DNA of 64,000 nucleotides from Clavibacter michiganensis subsp. insidiosus (GCF_002240565.1 NZ_MZMO01000001.1:1240001-1304000), one strand, 5' to 3'. Positions 44,895 through 54,187 are shown, numbered from the stretch's first letter. Numbers and translations are program-made. The notes: generated by a model from the letters alone, not told the origin.

Positions 44895-45785
44895 TCAGAG
44901 CTGCCGGACCCGCTCCGCCAGGCGCTCGAACGACGCCGCGTGCGTGACCCGCAGCGCGTCCCACGACGCCGTCATGTCGAACTGCTCGGGATTCGCGACC
45001 ACCTCGGCGAAGCCGTGCTGCGCGCGGGGCACCGCGTCGCCCGGGAGCACGAGCGACTGGATGAAGGCGCCCGTGTCCTCCGCGAAGGTGAGCGTGTGGC
45101 TCGCGACGTTGCGGTGCCAGTCGTCCGACGGCCACGACAGGAAGGCGACGTGGCGGGGCGCGACGCCCGTCCCCGCGGTCGACACGTAGTTGCCGTAGTG
45201 CTCCTCGCCGGGCGAGAGGATCTTGTACGAGCCGTTGTCGAGGTAGACCAGCAGCGCCTCGTCGAACGGCTTCTCGCCGAACATGGCCGTGTAGCGGAGC
45301 GCGTGGACGAGCACGGGCGCGCCGAGCGGCACGGGGAGCGCGGCCGCCGGGGTGGCGGTCGGCGCCGCGACGGACGCGGGGGCGGCGGGCCGCAGGAACT
45401 CCTCGTCGGTCACGTGCGGGCCCCAGGTGGTCGCGTCGACCGGGTCGTCGCCGTCCTCCAGCACCGCGATGTGCTCCATCGGCGCGTGGGCCGTGGCGCC
45501 GTGCCAGTGCTCCTCGCCGGCGTCGATGTACACGGATCCGCCGGGCCCGACCTCGACGACGCCGCCGTCGCGCGTGCCCACGCGGGCGACGCCGGAGGTC
45601 ACGTGCAGCGTCTGGCCGAGCACGTGGGAGTGCCACACGGTGCGGGCGCCGGGCGCGAAGGAGACGGATGCGACGACCGCGCGCTGCTCGGGCGCCTGCG
45701 GGGTCGACAGCCAGCGGAGGTGGACCTCGCCCGTGACCTGGTCGGCGGGCATCGTGATGGCGCGGGTCTCGGCCTGGACGCGCAT
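44895..45785 (-). CDS. Cupin-domain protein with unknown C-terminal domain
   Basis: 296 aa. Residues about 25-115 form a cupin barrel with intact metal motif 1 (WHSHVLGQTLHVTSG, two His plus Gln) and motif 2 (GEEHWHGA). After an Ala/Pro linker the C-terminal half (VHALRYTAMFGEKPFDEALLVYLDNGSYKILSPGEEHYGNYV, then EDTGAFIQSLVLPG and FERLAERVRQL) matches nothing I recognise. Single cupins like the N-terminal half are often carboxymuconolactone-decarboxylase-associated or oxidoreductase-like. ATG preceded by GAGAGGAC. It is probably co-regulated with the transporter downstream. Confidence 0.82.
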   Translation of the reverse strand: MRVQAETRAITMPADQVTGEVHLRWLSTPQAPEQRAVVASVSFAPGARTVWHSHVLGQTLHVTSGVARVGTRDGGVVEVGPGGSVYIDAGEEHWHGATAHAPMEHIAVLEDGDDPVDATTWGPHVTDEEFLRPAAPASVAAPTATPAAALPVPLGAPVLVHALRYTAMFGEKPFDEALLVYLDNGSYKILSPGEEHYGNYVSTAGTGVAPRHVAFLSWPSDDWHRNVASHTLTFAEDTGAFIQSLVLPGDAVPRAQHGFAEVVANPEQFDMTASWDALRVTHAASFERLAERVRQL

Positions 45786-45962
45786 GCGGTGTCCTCTCTG
45801 TCGGGCACGCGGGTGCCCGGGTCGTGGAACGGGGAGCCCCGGCGCGGTGGTCGCGTCGGGGCACGGGCATCCTCCCGCGGGGGCGGCGGGGAGGGGGCCG
45901 GGGCGTCCCCAGGGGCGGGCGGATGCGCGTCCCGGCCCAGCCGAGCGCTTCAGCAGAGCGCC

Positions 45963-48212
45963 TCAGCCGAGCGCCTCCGGGGCGCGGAAGAAGTCGCGCT
46001 CGTACGCGGAGGACAGGCGCGACGCCTCGAGCATCGCGGCACGCCGGCCGGGGCCCGCGCTCACCGCCGCCTCGTCCACCAGCTCGCACGCGCGCCGGGT
46101 GGCGGCGGCGAAGGCCGGATCCGCGTACGTCGCCAGCCACGCCGCGTACGGGTGCGCGTCGCCCGCGGCTGCCGCCGCGGATCCCGCCGCCCGCAGCCGC
46201 GCGCCCACGTCCGCGTAGATCGTGAAGCAGGGCAGCAGCGCCGCGACGAGCACCGCGTAGTCGCTCGTCGCGGCGTGCGCGAGCAGGTGGTCGACGTAGG
46301 CGCGCGTCACCGGGCCGGCGACCATCGGCGCGGGATGCCGGGACAGCCACTCCTCGTGCAGCGCCGACTCCGCCGCGATCGCGTCGGCGGCGCCGCGCGC
46401 CCACACGACCTGCGCGTCCGGCGTCGGCGCGAGCTGGCTCGCCCGGGCGAGCACGCGCGAGTAGGCCCGGAGGTAGATCGCGTCCTGCGCGAGGTAGTGC
46501 GAGAACCACGCCTCGGGCAGGGTGCCGTCGCCGAGGCGGCGGACGAAGGGGAGGTCGTCGATCTCGCGGCGGAGGTCGGCGGATCCCGCCCACATCTCCG
46601 CGGAGATCGGCCCGGCGTGCGTGCCGGCCGCGTCCCACAGCGCGCGCAGGTGGTCGAGCGGACCGGCGCCCGCGCCCACCTCGAGGGCCTCCGCGTGCGC
46701 GAGGGATCCGGTGAGCCACGCCTTCGCCTCCGTCAGCGCGGCGAGCCAGTCGCCGCGGCGCGGCTGCAGGGTCGCGAGCGCGCTGGAGAGGGAGCAGCCG
46801 GTGCCGTGCGTGCTGGTCGTCGCGATGCGCGGCCCGTCGACCACGTGGGTCGTCGGATCCGCGCCGGCCGCGCCCGGGGTCACGAGCGCGTCCGGGCAGT
46901 CGTCGACGCGGAGGTGCCCGCCCTTGACGATGACGCGGACGCCGTGCCGCGCGGCGAGGGCCCGGCCCTGCGCGAGCGCGGCCTCCCACCCGTCGGCCTC
47001 GCGCTCGCCGAGGAGCGCGGCGAGCTCCGGCAGGTTCGGGGTGACGACGTCGGCGAGCGGCAGCAGGCGGCGGAGCGCGTCGGTCGCGTCGGCGTCGAGG
47101 AGGGCGTCGCCGGACTGGGCGACCATCACGGGATCCAGCACCACGACCGGCGGCCGCACCGCGCGCAGCCAGTCCGCCACCTCGTCGACCACGGCGGCGG
47201 ATCCGAGCATGCCGATCTTCACGGCGTCGATCGCGACGTCGTCGGACACCGCGTCGAGCTGCGCCCGCAGGAACGCCACGGGCGGCACGTGGATCTCGCG
47301 CACGCCCGTCGTGTTCTGCGCCACGAGCGCCGTGACGACCGCCATGCCGTAGCCGCCGTTCGCCGCGATGGACTTGAGGTCGGCCTGGATGCCGGCCCCG
47401 CCCGTGGGATCCGTGCCGGCGATGCTGAGGACGCGGGGGACCGGGCGGAGCGCGGGAGCGGGCGCGACATCCGCGACCTCCGCGGCGTCATCGACCTCCG
47501 CCGCATCGCCGGCCGCCGCGCGCACCCGCCCCCACGCGTCCGCGAGCTCGCGCGCCGCCGCCTCGGGATCCTCCGCCGCGCACACGGCCGACACGACGGC
47601 CGTCCCCGCGCCGCCCGCCGCGGCGATCGCGTCCACGTCTCGTACGTCCACCCCGCCGATCGCGACGCACGGGATGGGCGAGAGGCCTGCGATGATCCCG
47701 AACCCGTCGTGCCCGAGCGGCGTCGGGTGGTCGGGCTTGGTGGTCGTGGGGCGGATCACGCCGACGCCGAGGTAGTCGACCGTGCCGACGGGGAGCGCGC
47801 GCACCGCCTCCACGTGCGCCGGGGTGTTCGCGGTGAGGCCCACGACCAGGCGGCGGTCGGGGCTCGCGGCGTCGAGCATCCGGCGCACGAGGTCGGCGGG
47901 CACATCCGACTGGCCCACGTGCACGCCGTCCACGCGCACACCGCGGGCGAGCGCCGCGAGGACGACGTCGACGCGGTCGTCGACGAGCAGCACCGGCCGG
48001 GGCGCTGACGGATGCGCGGCGGAGTGCGCGTCGATCGCGTCCGCCGCGGCGACCACCGTCGCCAGCAGCTCGGCCGCGCTCGCGTGCTTGTCGCGGATCT
48101 GCACCGCCGTCGCCCCGCCCGCGACCGCCGCGGCGACGACCGCGGGCACGCCGCGCGCCCCGCACAGCGCGGGGTCGGTGACGAGGTAGACGGAGAGGTC
48201 GATGCCGCTCAC
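45963..48212 (-). CDS. ThiE-ThiD-TenA trifunctional thiamine fusion
   Basis: 749 aa, three enzymes in line. Residues 1-225: thiamine-phosphate synthase (ThiE) with [17 protein letters not shown] and [12 protein letters not shown]. Residues about 245-510: HMP/HMP-P kinase (ThiD) with [35 protein letters not shown] and [14 protein letters not shown]. Residues about 540-749: TenA aminopyrimidine aminohydrolase with [16 protein letters not shown], the catalytic Cys in [12 protein letters not shown], and SSAYERDFF. It salvages pyrimidine and joins it to the thiazole made by ThiM. GTG start overlaps the thiM stop (GTGA). An in-frame extension upstream lies inside thiM and was rejected. Confidence 0.94.
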   Translation of the reverse strand: MSGIDLSVYLVTDPALCGARGVPAVVAAAVAGGATAVQIRDKHASAAELLATVVAAADAIDAHSAAHPSAPRPVLLVDDRVDVVLAALARGVRVDGVHVGQSDVPADLVRRMLDAASPDRRLVVGLTANTPAHVEAVRALPVGTVDYLGVGVIRPTTTKPDHPTPLGHDGFGIIAGLSPIPCVAIGGVDVRDVDAIAAAGGAGTAVVSAVCAAEDPEAAARELADAWGRVRAAAGDAAEVDDAAEVADVAPAPALRPVPRVLSIAGTDPTGGAGIQADLKSIAANGGYGMAVVTALVAQNTTGVREIHVPPVAFLRAQLDAVSDDVAIDAVKIGMLGSAAVVDEVADWLRAVRPPVVVLDPVMVAQSGDALLDADATDALRRLLPLADVVTPNLPELAALLGEREADGWEAALAQGRALAARHGVRVIVKGGHLRVDDCPDALVTPGAAGADPTTHVVDGPRIATTSTHGTGCSLSSALATLQPRRGDWLAALTEAKAWLTGSLAHAEALEVGAGAGPLDHLRALWDAAGTHAGPISAEMWAGSADLRREIDDLPFVRRLGDGTLPEAWFSHYLAQDAIYLRAYSRVLARASQLAPTPDAQVVWARGAADAIAAESALHEEWLSRHPAPMVAGPVTRAYVDHLLAHAATSDYAVLVAALLPCFTIYADVGARLRAAGSAAAAAGDAHPYAAWLATYADPAFAAATRRACELVDEAAVSAGPGRRAAMLEASRLSSAYERDFFRAPEALG

Positions 48213-49042
48213 GCGAGGCGCTCGCGCTGGGCGACGAGCTCGGGGGTGACGGCGTCGAGCGCGTCGAGCAGCGCGACCGCGAAGGATCCGGGACCGCGCG
48301 CCCCCTCCGCGGCGACCTCCGCCGCGATCGTGTAGACGCTCGTCGCGGCGACGGCGGCCCGCAGCGGATCCGGGTCCAGCGACGCGAACGCCGCCATCAC
48401 CGCGCCGAGCGCGCAGCCGCCGCCGGTGACCCTCGTGAGGAGCGCGTCGCCCGTGCGCACGCGCACGAGCCGCGTCCCGTCGGTGAGGTGGTCGACGGGC
48501 CCGGACACCGCGACGACCGTCCCGAAGGTGCGCGCGAGCAGCGCCGCGGCGTCGAGCGCCGCCTCCACCTCGTCGGTCGCGTCGACCCCGCGGCCGCCCG
48601 CGCCGCCGGTCGCCAGCGCGATGACCTCCGACGCGTTGCCGCGCACGATGGTCGGCGACAGCGCCACGAGCTCGTGCGCGAGCCGCGTCCGCACCGGCAG
48701 GGCCCCGACCGCGACGGGATCCAGCACCCACGGCGTCCCCGCCTCGCGCGCCGCGTGCGCGGCCTCGACCGTCGCCTCCCGCTGCTCCGCGTGCGGCGTG
48801 CCGAGGTTGACGAGCAGGCCCGACGCGATGCGCGCGAACGGCCCCGCCTCGGTCGGCACGTCCGTCATCGCGGGCGCGGCGCCCAGCGCGAGGAGGACGT
48901 TCGCGGTGAAGCCGGTGACAACCGCGTTCGTGATGCACTGCACGAGCGGCTGGCGCTCCCGCAGCAGGCGGAGCAGGTCGGCCGACGACGGTCCGGCCCC
49001 CGCTCCCGTGACGTGTTCCGTGGACGGGCGCGCAGCGCTCAT
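48209..49042 (-). CDS. thiM: Hydroxyethylthiazole kinase
   Basis: 277 aa. ThiM phosphorylates the thiazole alcohol for thiamine salvage. Family motifs: [69 protein letters not shown], and the C-terminal [18 protein letters not shown] with the catalytic Cys. ATG at 49042; the ribosome site GGAGGG lies inside the last helix of the TPP riboswitch, so translation is the controlled step. First gene of the two-gene salvage operon. Confidence 0.96.
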   Translation of the reverse strand: MSAARPSTEHVTGAGAGPSSADLLRLLRERQPLVQCITNAVVTGFTANVLLALGAAPAMTDVPTEAGPFARIASGLLVNLGTPHAEQREATVEAAHAAREAGTPWVLDPVAVGALPVRTRLAHELVALSPTIVRGNASEVIALATGGAGGRGVDATDEVEAALDAAALLARTFGTVVAVSGPVDHLTDGTRLVRVRTGDALLTRVTGGGCALGAVMAAFASLDPDPLRAAVAATSVYTIAAEVAAEGARGPGSFAVALLDALDAVTPELVAQRERLA

Positions 49043-49046
49043 GATG

Positions 49047-49122
49047 ACATCCCTCCGCCGGTGCGAACCGGAGCAGGTGCGACGGGTCTCATCTCAGCCC
49101 TCATGGGCACCCCGTGTCAGGG
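49047..49122 (-). promoter_or_regulatory. TPP riboswitch (THI element)
   Basis: On the minus strand the leader carries the THI-box landmarks in order: ACGGGGTGCC, CTGAGATGA, GACCCG, ACCTG and CCGGTTCGCACCGGCG, then AGGGATG. The closing helix takes in the thiM ribosome site, with no terminator between it and the ATG, so thiamine diphosphate should block translation initiation. Confidence 0.92.
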
Positions 49123-49125
49123 ACC

Positions 49126-49131
49126 ACCCTA
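49126..49131 (-). promoter_or_regulatory. -10 element of the thiamine operon
   Basis: TAGGGT on the minus strand. At the usual 6-7 nt spacing the transcript would begin right at the 5' edge of the riboswitch. Confidence 0.6.
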
Positions 49132-49151
49132 GGGGGAGCGCGCGAGCGCAC

Positions 49152-49451
49152 CTACTCCCGGCGGTCGCCTCCGCGTGCGGCCCCACGTGCTCGCCGACGG
49201 CGCAGGGCGACGGACCGCGCGACCGCGACGACGAGGCCGATCAGCGCGGCGGCGAGGCCGCAGAGGATCGCCGCCTTCTCGAACGACGTCATCCCCGTGA
49301 TCCGCAGGTACAGCGACGTGTCGATCTCCCCGTAGAGGGCGTCGAACATCGAGTAGCGGGTGAGGTAGCCGAGACCCGCGGTCACCGCCGCCGCCATGCC
49401 CGCGCCGATCAGCAGGGCGGAGAGCACGGCCCAGGATCGGGATGGCGACAC
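49152..49451 (-). CDS. Two-helix membrane protein behind oligopeptidase B
   Basis: 99 aa, family not recognised. Helix 1 is about residues 7-30 (AVLSALLIGAGMAAAVTAGLGYL) and helix 2 about 60-82 (AAILCGLAAALIGLVVAVARSV). Between them lies a loop of about 28 residues, TRYSMFDALYGEIDTSLYLRITG, probably outside, and the C-terminus is strongly basic. The GTG at 49451 is 14 nt after the protease stop, so it is likely the last gene of that transcript. It is convergent with nothing, and the thiamine riboswitch promoter lies just upstream on the same strand of the next unit. Confidence 0.68.
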   Translation of the reverse strand: MSPSRSWAVLSALLIGAGMAAAVTAGLGYLTRYSMFDALYGEIDTSLYLRITGMTSFEKAAILCGLAAALIGLVVAVARSVALRRRRARGAARGGDRRE

Positions 49452-49465
49452 GGCGGCGACGCGCC

Positions 49466-51631
49466 TCAAGCGAGCCCCGCCACGTCGAGCACCCACGCGT
49501 AGTCGGAGGCGCGCTCTCGCCACGCGTCGTAGCGGCCTGACTTGCCGCCGTGGCCGGCCTGCATCTCGGTGCGCAGCAGCACGGGCGCGCCGGCCTCGCG
49601 GAGGCGGGCCGTCCACTTGGCGGGCTCGACGTAGAGCACGCGCGTGTCGTTGAGGCTCGTGACCGCGAGGATCCGCGGGTACTCGACGCCCTCGCGCACG
49701 TTCTCGTACGGCGTGTAGGACTTCATGTACGCGTACACCTCGGGGTCGTGCAGCGGGTCGCCCCACTCGTCCCACTCGATCACGGTGAGCGGCAGCGACG
49801 GGTCGAGGATGCTCGTGAGCGCGTCCACGAACGGCACGCCCGCGAGGATCCCGGCGAACCGGTCGGGCGCGATGTTCGCGACCGCGCCCATCAGCAGGCC
49901 GCCGGCGCTGCGGCCCTCGGCCACGAGATTCTCCGGGCTCGTCCACCCGCGCGCGATGAGGCGGTCGGCGGCCGCGACGAAGTCCGTGAACGTGTTCTTC
50001 TTGGTGAGCGTCTTGCCCTCGTCGTACCAGCGCCGGCCCATCTCGCCGCCGCCGCGCACGTGCGCGATGACGAACGCCATGCCGCGGTCGAGCAGCGACA
50101 GCCGGGCGATGGAGAACGACGGGTCGATGCTCGCCTCGTACGAGCCGTAGCCGTAGAGCAGCAGGGGCGCGGGCGTGCCGGGGTGCACGAGGCCGCGCTT
50201 GTAGACCACGGAGAGCGGGATCTCCGTGCCGTCCTCCGCGGTCGCCCACTCGCGGGTCTGCACGTAGTCGTCGGGGTCGTAGCCGCCGCGCACGGGCTGC
50301 TGCTTGAGGAGCCGCAGCTCGCGCGTCGCGAGCACGTAGTCGTAGGTCGTGGCCGGGGTCGCGAGGCTCGTGTAGCCGAGGCGCACGGTGGGCTGCGCGA
50401 ACTCCGGGTTGCCCGCGGTGCCGACCGTGTAGATCGGCTCGTCGAACGCGATCTCGTGCAGCTGCTCGCCGTCGAGGACGCGGTCGAAGGGGATCACGCC
50501 GACGCGCGTGAGGCCCTCGCGGCGGTAGGAGATCACGAGGTGGTCGGCGAACGCGCTGGCGTCCTCGAGGCGCACCTCGTCGTCGTGGGGGATGACGACC
50601 TGGCGGTCGGTCGTGGAGGTCGGGTCGTCGGCCGGCACGTCGACGAGCTCGAAGTTGGTGGCGCCGTCGTTGTGCAGGATCAGGAGCCGGTCGGATCCGT
50701 CGATGACCGCGTGGTCGACGTCGTACTCGACGCCGTGGCGGCGCGGCCACACCGGGCGGAACGAACCCGTGGGGTCACCCGCGTCGAGCAGCAGCACCTC
50801 GGTCGTGATCTTCGAGCCCACCTCGATCACGAGGTACTGCCGGCTGCGCGTCATGCCGAAGCCGACGAAGTAGCTCTCGTCGGGCTCGGTGAACACCTTC
50901 ACGTCCTGGGACGCGGGGCTCCCGACGCGGTGGCGCCAGACGGTGTCGGGGCGCCAGACGTCGTCGACCGTGACGTAGAAGAGGTGGTCGCCGTGCGCCG
51001 AGAAGGTGGCGCCGTGGCTGGTGCCGGAGATCTCGTCGGCCAGGTCCTCGCCCGTGGCGAGGTCGCGGACCTTGAGCGTGAACCGCTCGTCGCCCTCGGT
51101 GTCGGTCGAGTAGGCGAGGAGCGACCCGTCCGGGCTGACCTCGAACGCGCCCAGCGAGAAGAACTCGTGGCCCTCCGCCTCGGCGTTGGAGTCGAGGAGC
51201 ACCTGCTCGCCGGGGATCGCGGCGCCGTCGGCGGCGGGCTCGACGGCGGGCGGGGTCCAGTCGTCGGGGCCGGCCACGGGACGGCGGCAGCGGATCGCGT
51301 ACTGCGATCCCTCGACGGTGCGGGCGTAGTACCACCAGTCGCCCTCGCGGACGGGCACCGAGAGGTCGGTCTCCTGCGTGCGGTCCTTGATCTCCGTGAA
51401 GATCCGCTCGCGCAGCGGCTCGAGGTGCGCGGTCGCGCCTTCCGTGTACGCGTTCTCGGCCTCGAGGTGCGCGATGACCGCGGCGTCGTCCTTGTCGCGC
51501 AGCCACTCGTAGCGGTCCACGAACGTGTCGCCGTGGAACGTGCGCTCGATGGGCCGCTGCTCCGCGACGGGAGGGGTGGAGGGGGAGTCGGATGCGGGGG
51601 AGGAGACGGCCGGGACGGCGGGGTCGGTCAT
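49466..51631 (-). CDS. ptrB: Oligopeptidase B (S9A prolyl-oligopeptidase family)
   Basis: 721 aa cytosolic serine peptidase that cleaves small peptides after basic residues. N-terminal PERTFHGDTFVDRYEWLRDKDDAAVIAHLEAENAYTE is typical. Then comes a seven-bladed propeller and the catalytic domain with nucleophile Ser in VAEGRSAGGLLMGAV (about residue 570), Asp in SLNDTRVLYVEPAKW (about 657) and His in MQAGHGGKSGRYD (about 692). ATG at 51631 is 6 nt after a minus-strand TAGGCT. A perfect 18-bp inverted repeat sits across its -35 region. Confidence 0.94.
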   Translation of the reverse strand: MTDPAVPAVSSPASDSPSTPPVAEQRPIERTFHGDTFVDRYEWLRDKDDAAVIAHLEAENAYTEGATAHLEPLRERIFTEIKDRTQETDLSVPVREGDWWYYARTVEGSQYAIRCRRPVAGPDDWTPPAVEPAADGAAIPGEQVLLDSNAEAEGHEFFSLGAFEVSPDGSLLAYSTDTEGDERFTLKVRDLATGEDLADEISGTSHGATFSAHGDHLFYVTVDDVWRPDTVWRHRVGSPASQDVKVFTEPDESYFVGFGMTRSRQYLVIEVGSKITTEVLLLDAGDPTGSFRPVWPRRHGVEYDVDHAVIDGSDRLLILHNDGATNFELVDVPADDPTSTTDRQVVIPHDDEVRLEDASAFADHLVISYRREGLTRVGVIPFDRVLDGEQLHEIAFDEPIYTVGTAGNPEFAQPTVRLGYTSLATPATTYDYVLATRELRLLKQQPVRGGYDPDDYVQTREWATAEDGTEIPLSVVYKRGLVHPGTPAPLLLYGYGSYEASIDPSFSIARLSLLDRGMAFVIAHVRGGGEMGRRWYDEGKTLTKKNTFTDFVAAADRLIARGWTSPENLVAEGRSAGGLLMGAVANIAPDRFAGILAGVPFVDALTSILDPSLPLTVIEWDEWGDPLHDPEVYAYMKSYTPYENVREGVEYPRILAVTSLNDTRVLYVEPAKWTARLREAGAPVLLRTEMQAGHGGKSGRYDAWRERASDYAWVLDVAGLA

Positions 51632-51637
51632 CCCGTC

Positions 51638-51643
51638 AGCCTA
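51638..51643 (-). promoter_or_regulatory. -10 element of ptrB
   Basis: TAGGCT on the minus strand, 6 nt before the ptrB ATG; leaderless spacing. Confidence 0.6.
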
Positions 51644-51648
51644 CCGAC

Positions 51649-51692
51649 GGGGCATGCGCACCTTCGATGCGGTCCGAAGGTGCGCATGCCCC
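51649..51692. repeat. Perfect 18-bp inverted repeat upstream of ptrB
   Basis: Arms GGGGCATGCGCACCTTCG and CGAAGGTGCGCATGCCCC with an 8-nt loop. It can be the terminator of the upstream minus-strand unit, or an operator, since it covers the -35 region of the ptrB promoter. Confidence 0.88.
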
Positions 51693-51732
51693 CTGTCCGG
51701 CGCCCTGCTGCCGCCCGAGGCTCCTCCGCGTC

Positions 51733-51906
51733 TCAGTCCTCCGGTCGTGGTCGTCGCCGCCGGACCGCGACGATCACGGCACCCACGACGATGAGCGCGC
51801 CACCGAGCACACCCCACCAGCTGCCCGCCGCGTCAGTCGCTCCGTACGGGATCGACAAGAGGATCAATCCGATGCCCACGAGGGTGAGGAGGATCTGTCC
51901 GAACAT
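51733..51906 (-). CDS. Two-helix small membrane protein
   Basis: 57 aa, not recognised. Helices FGQILLTLVGIGLILLSIPYG (residues 2-22) and WWGVLGGALIVVGAVIVAV (about 30-48), then a basic tail RRRRPRPED. The ATG at 51906 follows GGGAAGGGG; an in-frame ATG at 51957 would add a charged stretch without such a site. It starts 13 nt after the stop of the interrupted secreted-protein gene, the same order as in the 41.6-42.4 kb cassette. Confidence 0.65.
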   Translation of the reverse strand: MFGQILLTLVGIGLILLSIPYGATDAAGSWWGVLGGALIVVGAVIVAVRRRRPRPED

Positions 51907-51919
51907 CTGCCCCTTCCCC

Positions 51920-52291
51920 TCAGTGCCTGAATCTCGACGTCGCGTTCCAGAAATCACTGCACACCCCCTCGAGTGCTTCTCCTCCGTTGAACGCCGCCCC
52001 GAGGACAGCGAGCCAGTTCCCCGTCATCACGCCGCCTGCACCGGCGAATCCCGTTCCCGCGAGCCGCAGGTAGCAGCGACGCTGGAGGGCTTGCTCGTGC
52101 AACGTCAGTCGGGGGCCGTAGGTGGTGTGCACGGCGCGCCCGTGATCCATGTGGCACCCCACTGAGGACGAGCAGTAGGTGGTCGGCTGCTCTCCCTATT
52201 GGTCGAGGACCTCAGCTCGTGCGGGGGTCGGCAAGCCCAGGGTCAACAGACCGACGGCACTGATGCTCAAGATGGTGCTCTTCATCCTCAT
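51920..52291 (-). pseudogene. Secreted protein gene interrupted by an in-frame amber stop
   Basis: A start at 52291 (GAGG about 8 nt ahead) gives a full signal peptide, MRMKSTILSISAVGLLTLGL then PTPARA, after which VLDQ is followed by TAG at 52196-52198. In the same frame the sequence continues without a further stop for 91 residues (GEQPTTYCSSSVGCHMDHG to WNATSRFRH) with four cysteines and a hydrophobic core GNWLAVLGAAFNGG. The whole is 124 codons with only this stop inside. Either a recent nonsense mutation or a stop that is read through. Translation from internal GTG 52162 or ATG 52150 would give a form without signal peptide. Family not recognised. Confidence 0.75.
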
Positions 52292-52433
52292 GACTGCCTC
52301 TTCTCGGCGACCACGGGATGCCGCTCCCTGCGGCGTGGTCGCCACTCGTGGAAGATAGAGGCGATTCAGTGTTCGCGCGCCAGAAGAGCACAGGTCGGTC
52401 GAGCTGCTCTTGGCGCCGGGTGCGAGCGCGCGG

Positions 52434-53903
52434 TCAGGAGGTGATCGGCCCCGCCTCGCGCGGCCCGGTCGCGCCCGGCGTCGTCGCCGCGCCGAGCGTG
52501 CTGGAGCGGGTGGCGAGGCGCGCGACCGCCTGCAGCGGGATCGACAGCCATCCGGGGCGGTTGCGGACCTCGTAGATCGCCTCGTAGACGGCCTTGTCGA
52601 TCTCGAAGGCGTCGAGGAGGGCCCGGTTCGCGCGGAGGTCGGTGCCGGAGCGGGCGATGTAGCCGTCGACGAACGCGCGGCGGGCGGCGGACGCCCACGC
52701 GGCCGCGGTCTTGCCGGGGTGCGCGAGCGCGTAGGAGCCCGCGACGTAGTCGAACGAGCGGAGCATGCCGGCGACGTCGCGGAGCGTCACGTCGGCGAGC
52801 GAGCGCTCGTGCATCGGCCGCATCGGCTCGCCCTCGAAGTCGAGGAGGACCCAGCCGCGGTTCGGCACCGAGAGCACCTGTCCCAGGTGGTAGTCGCCGT
52901 GGATCCGCTGCAGCTTCGGCCACTCGCCCCTCTCGGCGGCGTCGTACACGCTCGCGATGGCGTCGTGGAAGGCGGCGATCTCGGGGACCTCGCGCTCGGC
53001 CGTCGCGTGGCGGCGGCGGAAGCTGACCATGATCCCCTCGATGACCTCGGGCGTGGCCTCGACGGTCGGGAGCGCGGCGGCGAGCGTGGCGTGCACGTCG
53101 GCGGTCGCCTCGCCGAGCGCGCGGGCCTCGGCCTGGAAGTCGGCGTCGGCCTCGGCGGCGCGGAGCGCGACCCGCCACGCGTCGGTGACGCCGGGCAGGA
53201 ACTCCTGCGCGAAGGCGACGTGCCCGACGGCGCGCCCCTCCTCGCGGCCGGAGTCGCTCCACTGGGCGAGCACGCTGCCCATGGTCTGCGGCACGAGCCG
53301 GGATCCGGCGCCCGCGATGGCGGACTGGAGCACGACGTCCGGGTTCTCGCCGTGGTGCAGCGCGCGGAAGACCTTGACGATCATCGGGTTCACGGCGTGG
53401 CCGTCGGCCGAGACCATGTCGTAGATGATCGACGTGTTCGACTGCTCGCCCGAGAGCACGTGGGATCCGACGACGGTCGCGATCTCCACGCCCGGCTGGC
53501 GCTGCCCGCGCGCGGTCGCGCCGAGCGAGGTCTCGTCGACGTCGGCCTCGCGGTCGTCGAGGATCGTGCGGATGAGCGCCCACGCGTACGCGGGGTCGTG
53601 CGGGCCGTCGTACACGTGCAGCTCGACGCCGTCGTCCTCGACGGTGGTGCCGATGTGGAAGGGCTTCAGCTCCTCCAGCGGCGCCTGCCGGTAGGTGAGC
53701 GGCACCTGGTACAGCACGGGCTTCGCGCTGCCGTGGTCGATGATCAGGTGCGTCTCTATGCGGGCGAACCAGCCCTCGTCGCTGAAGCTCCAGCCGCCGA
53801 TGCGCTCGAGGCGCGGCTCGGTGCCCTTGGAGGCGAACCAGCGCTGCTCGCGCATCCACGCGGCGAGGAAGTCGGGGATGACGCTGAGGTCGTGGTGCTG
53901 CAT
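52434..53903 (-). CDS. Maltokinase-like phosphotransferase
   Basis: 489 aa. The N-terminal cap domain characteristic of maltokinases (FLAAWMREQRWFASKGTEPRLERIGGW, about residues 11-37) precedes an aminoglycoside-phosphotransferase-like kinase with HGDYHLGQVL (catalytic loop, about residue 315) and VLLDFEGEP (metal-binding Asp). Mycobacterial Mak phosphorylates maltose for GlgE alpha-glucan synthesis, and related actinobacterial enzymes phosphorylate glucosamine. No treS, glgB or glgE lies in the window, so the substrate is open. ATG is 1 nt after the mycoredoxin stop (TGACATG), so the two are coupled. Confidence 0.87.
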   Translation of the reverse strand: MQHHDLSVIPDFLAAWMREQRWFASKGTEPRLERIGGWSFSDEGWFARIETHLIIDHGSAKPVLYQVPLTYRQAPLEELKPFHIGTTVEDDGVELHVYDGPHDPAYAWALIRTILDDREADVDETSLGATARGQRQPGVEIATVVGSHVLSGEQSNTSIIYDMVSADGHAVNPMIVKVFRALHHGENPDVVLQSAIAGAGSRLVPQTMGSVLAQWSDSGREEGRAVGHVAFAQEFLPGVTDAWRVALRAAEADADFQAEARALGEATADVHATLAAALPTVEATPEVIEGIMVSFRRRHATAEREVPEIAAFHDAIASVYDAAERGEWPKLQRIHGDYHLGQVLSVPNRGWVLLDFEGEPMRPMHERSLADVTLRDVAGMLRSFDYVAGSYALAHPGKTAAAWASAARRAFVDGYIARSGTDLRANRALLDAFEIDKAVYEAIYEVRNRPGWLSIPLQAVARLATRSSTLGAATTPGATGPREAGPITS

Positions 53904-53904
53904 G

Positions 53905-54174
53905 TCAGGCCACCTTCGCGGTCACGTCGGCGAGCGACGGGTTGGTGGCGGACGAGCCGTCGGGGAACAGCACGGTGGGGACGGTCTGGTCGCCGCCGTT
54001 GATGGCCTCCACGAGCTCCGCGGTGCCGGGCACCTGCTCGATGTCCACCTCGTCGTAGCCGATGCCGGCCGTGTCGAGCTGGGACTTCAGCCGGCGGCAG
54101 TAGCCGCACCAGGTGGTGGAGAACATCGTGATCCGCCCGGGGGCAGGTACGTAGGAGGAGGTCTCGGGCGCCAT
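53905..54174 (-). CDS. Mycoredoxin (glutaredoxin-like)
   Basis: 89 aa. Redox motif WCGYC at residues 22-26 (Cys23 and Cys26), the cis-Pro region in QTVPTVLFPDGS (about 66-77) and TNPSLADV at the end match mycoredoxin-1 type proteins, which reduce mycothiol mixed disulfides. ATG at 54174 is 7 nt after a minus-strand TAGGGT; an in-frame ATG at 54183 would overlap that promoter. It leads a two-gene unit with the maltokinase-like gene. Confidence 0.9.
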   Translation of the reverse strand: MAPETSSYVPAPGRITMFSTTWCGYCRRLKSQLDTAGIGYDEVDIEQVPGTAELVEAINGGDQTVPTVLFPDGSSATNPSLADVTAKVA

Positions 54175-54181
54175 GGTCCTC

Positions 54182-54187
54182 ACCCTA
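54182..54187 (-). promoter_or_regulatory. -10 element of the mycoredoxin gene
   Basis: TAGGGT on the minus strand, 7 nt before the ATG at 54174; leaderless spacing. Confidence 0.55.

Noticed and set aside
45802..45819. Hairpin CGGGCAC/GTGCCCG as a terminator
   Set aside because: Only 7 bp, in the 5' leader of the cupin gene, and such short GC stems are frequent by chance here.
48213..48938. N-terminal extension of the ThiE-ThiD-TenA frame to 48938
   Set aside because: It lies antiframe within thiM on the same strand and is low complexity; the ThiE fold begins at the GTG at 48212.
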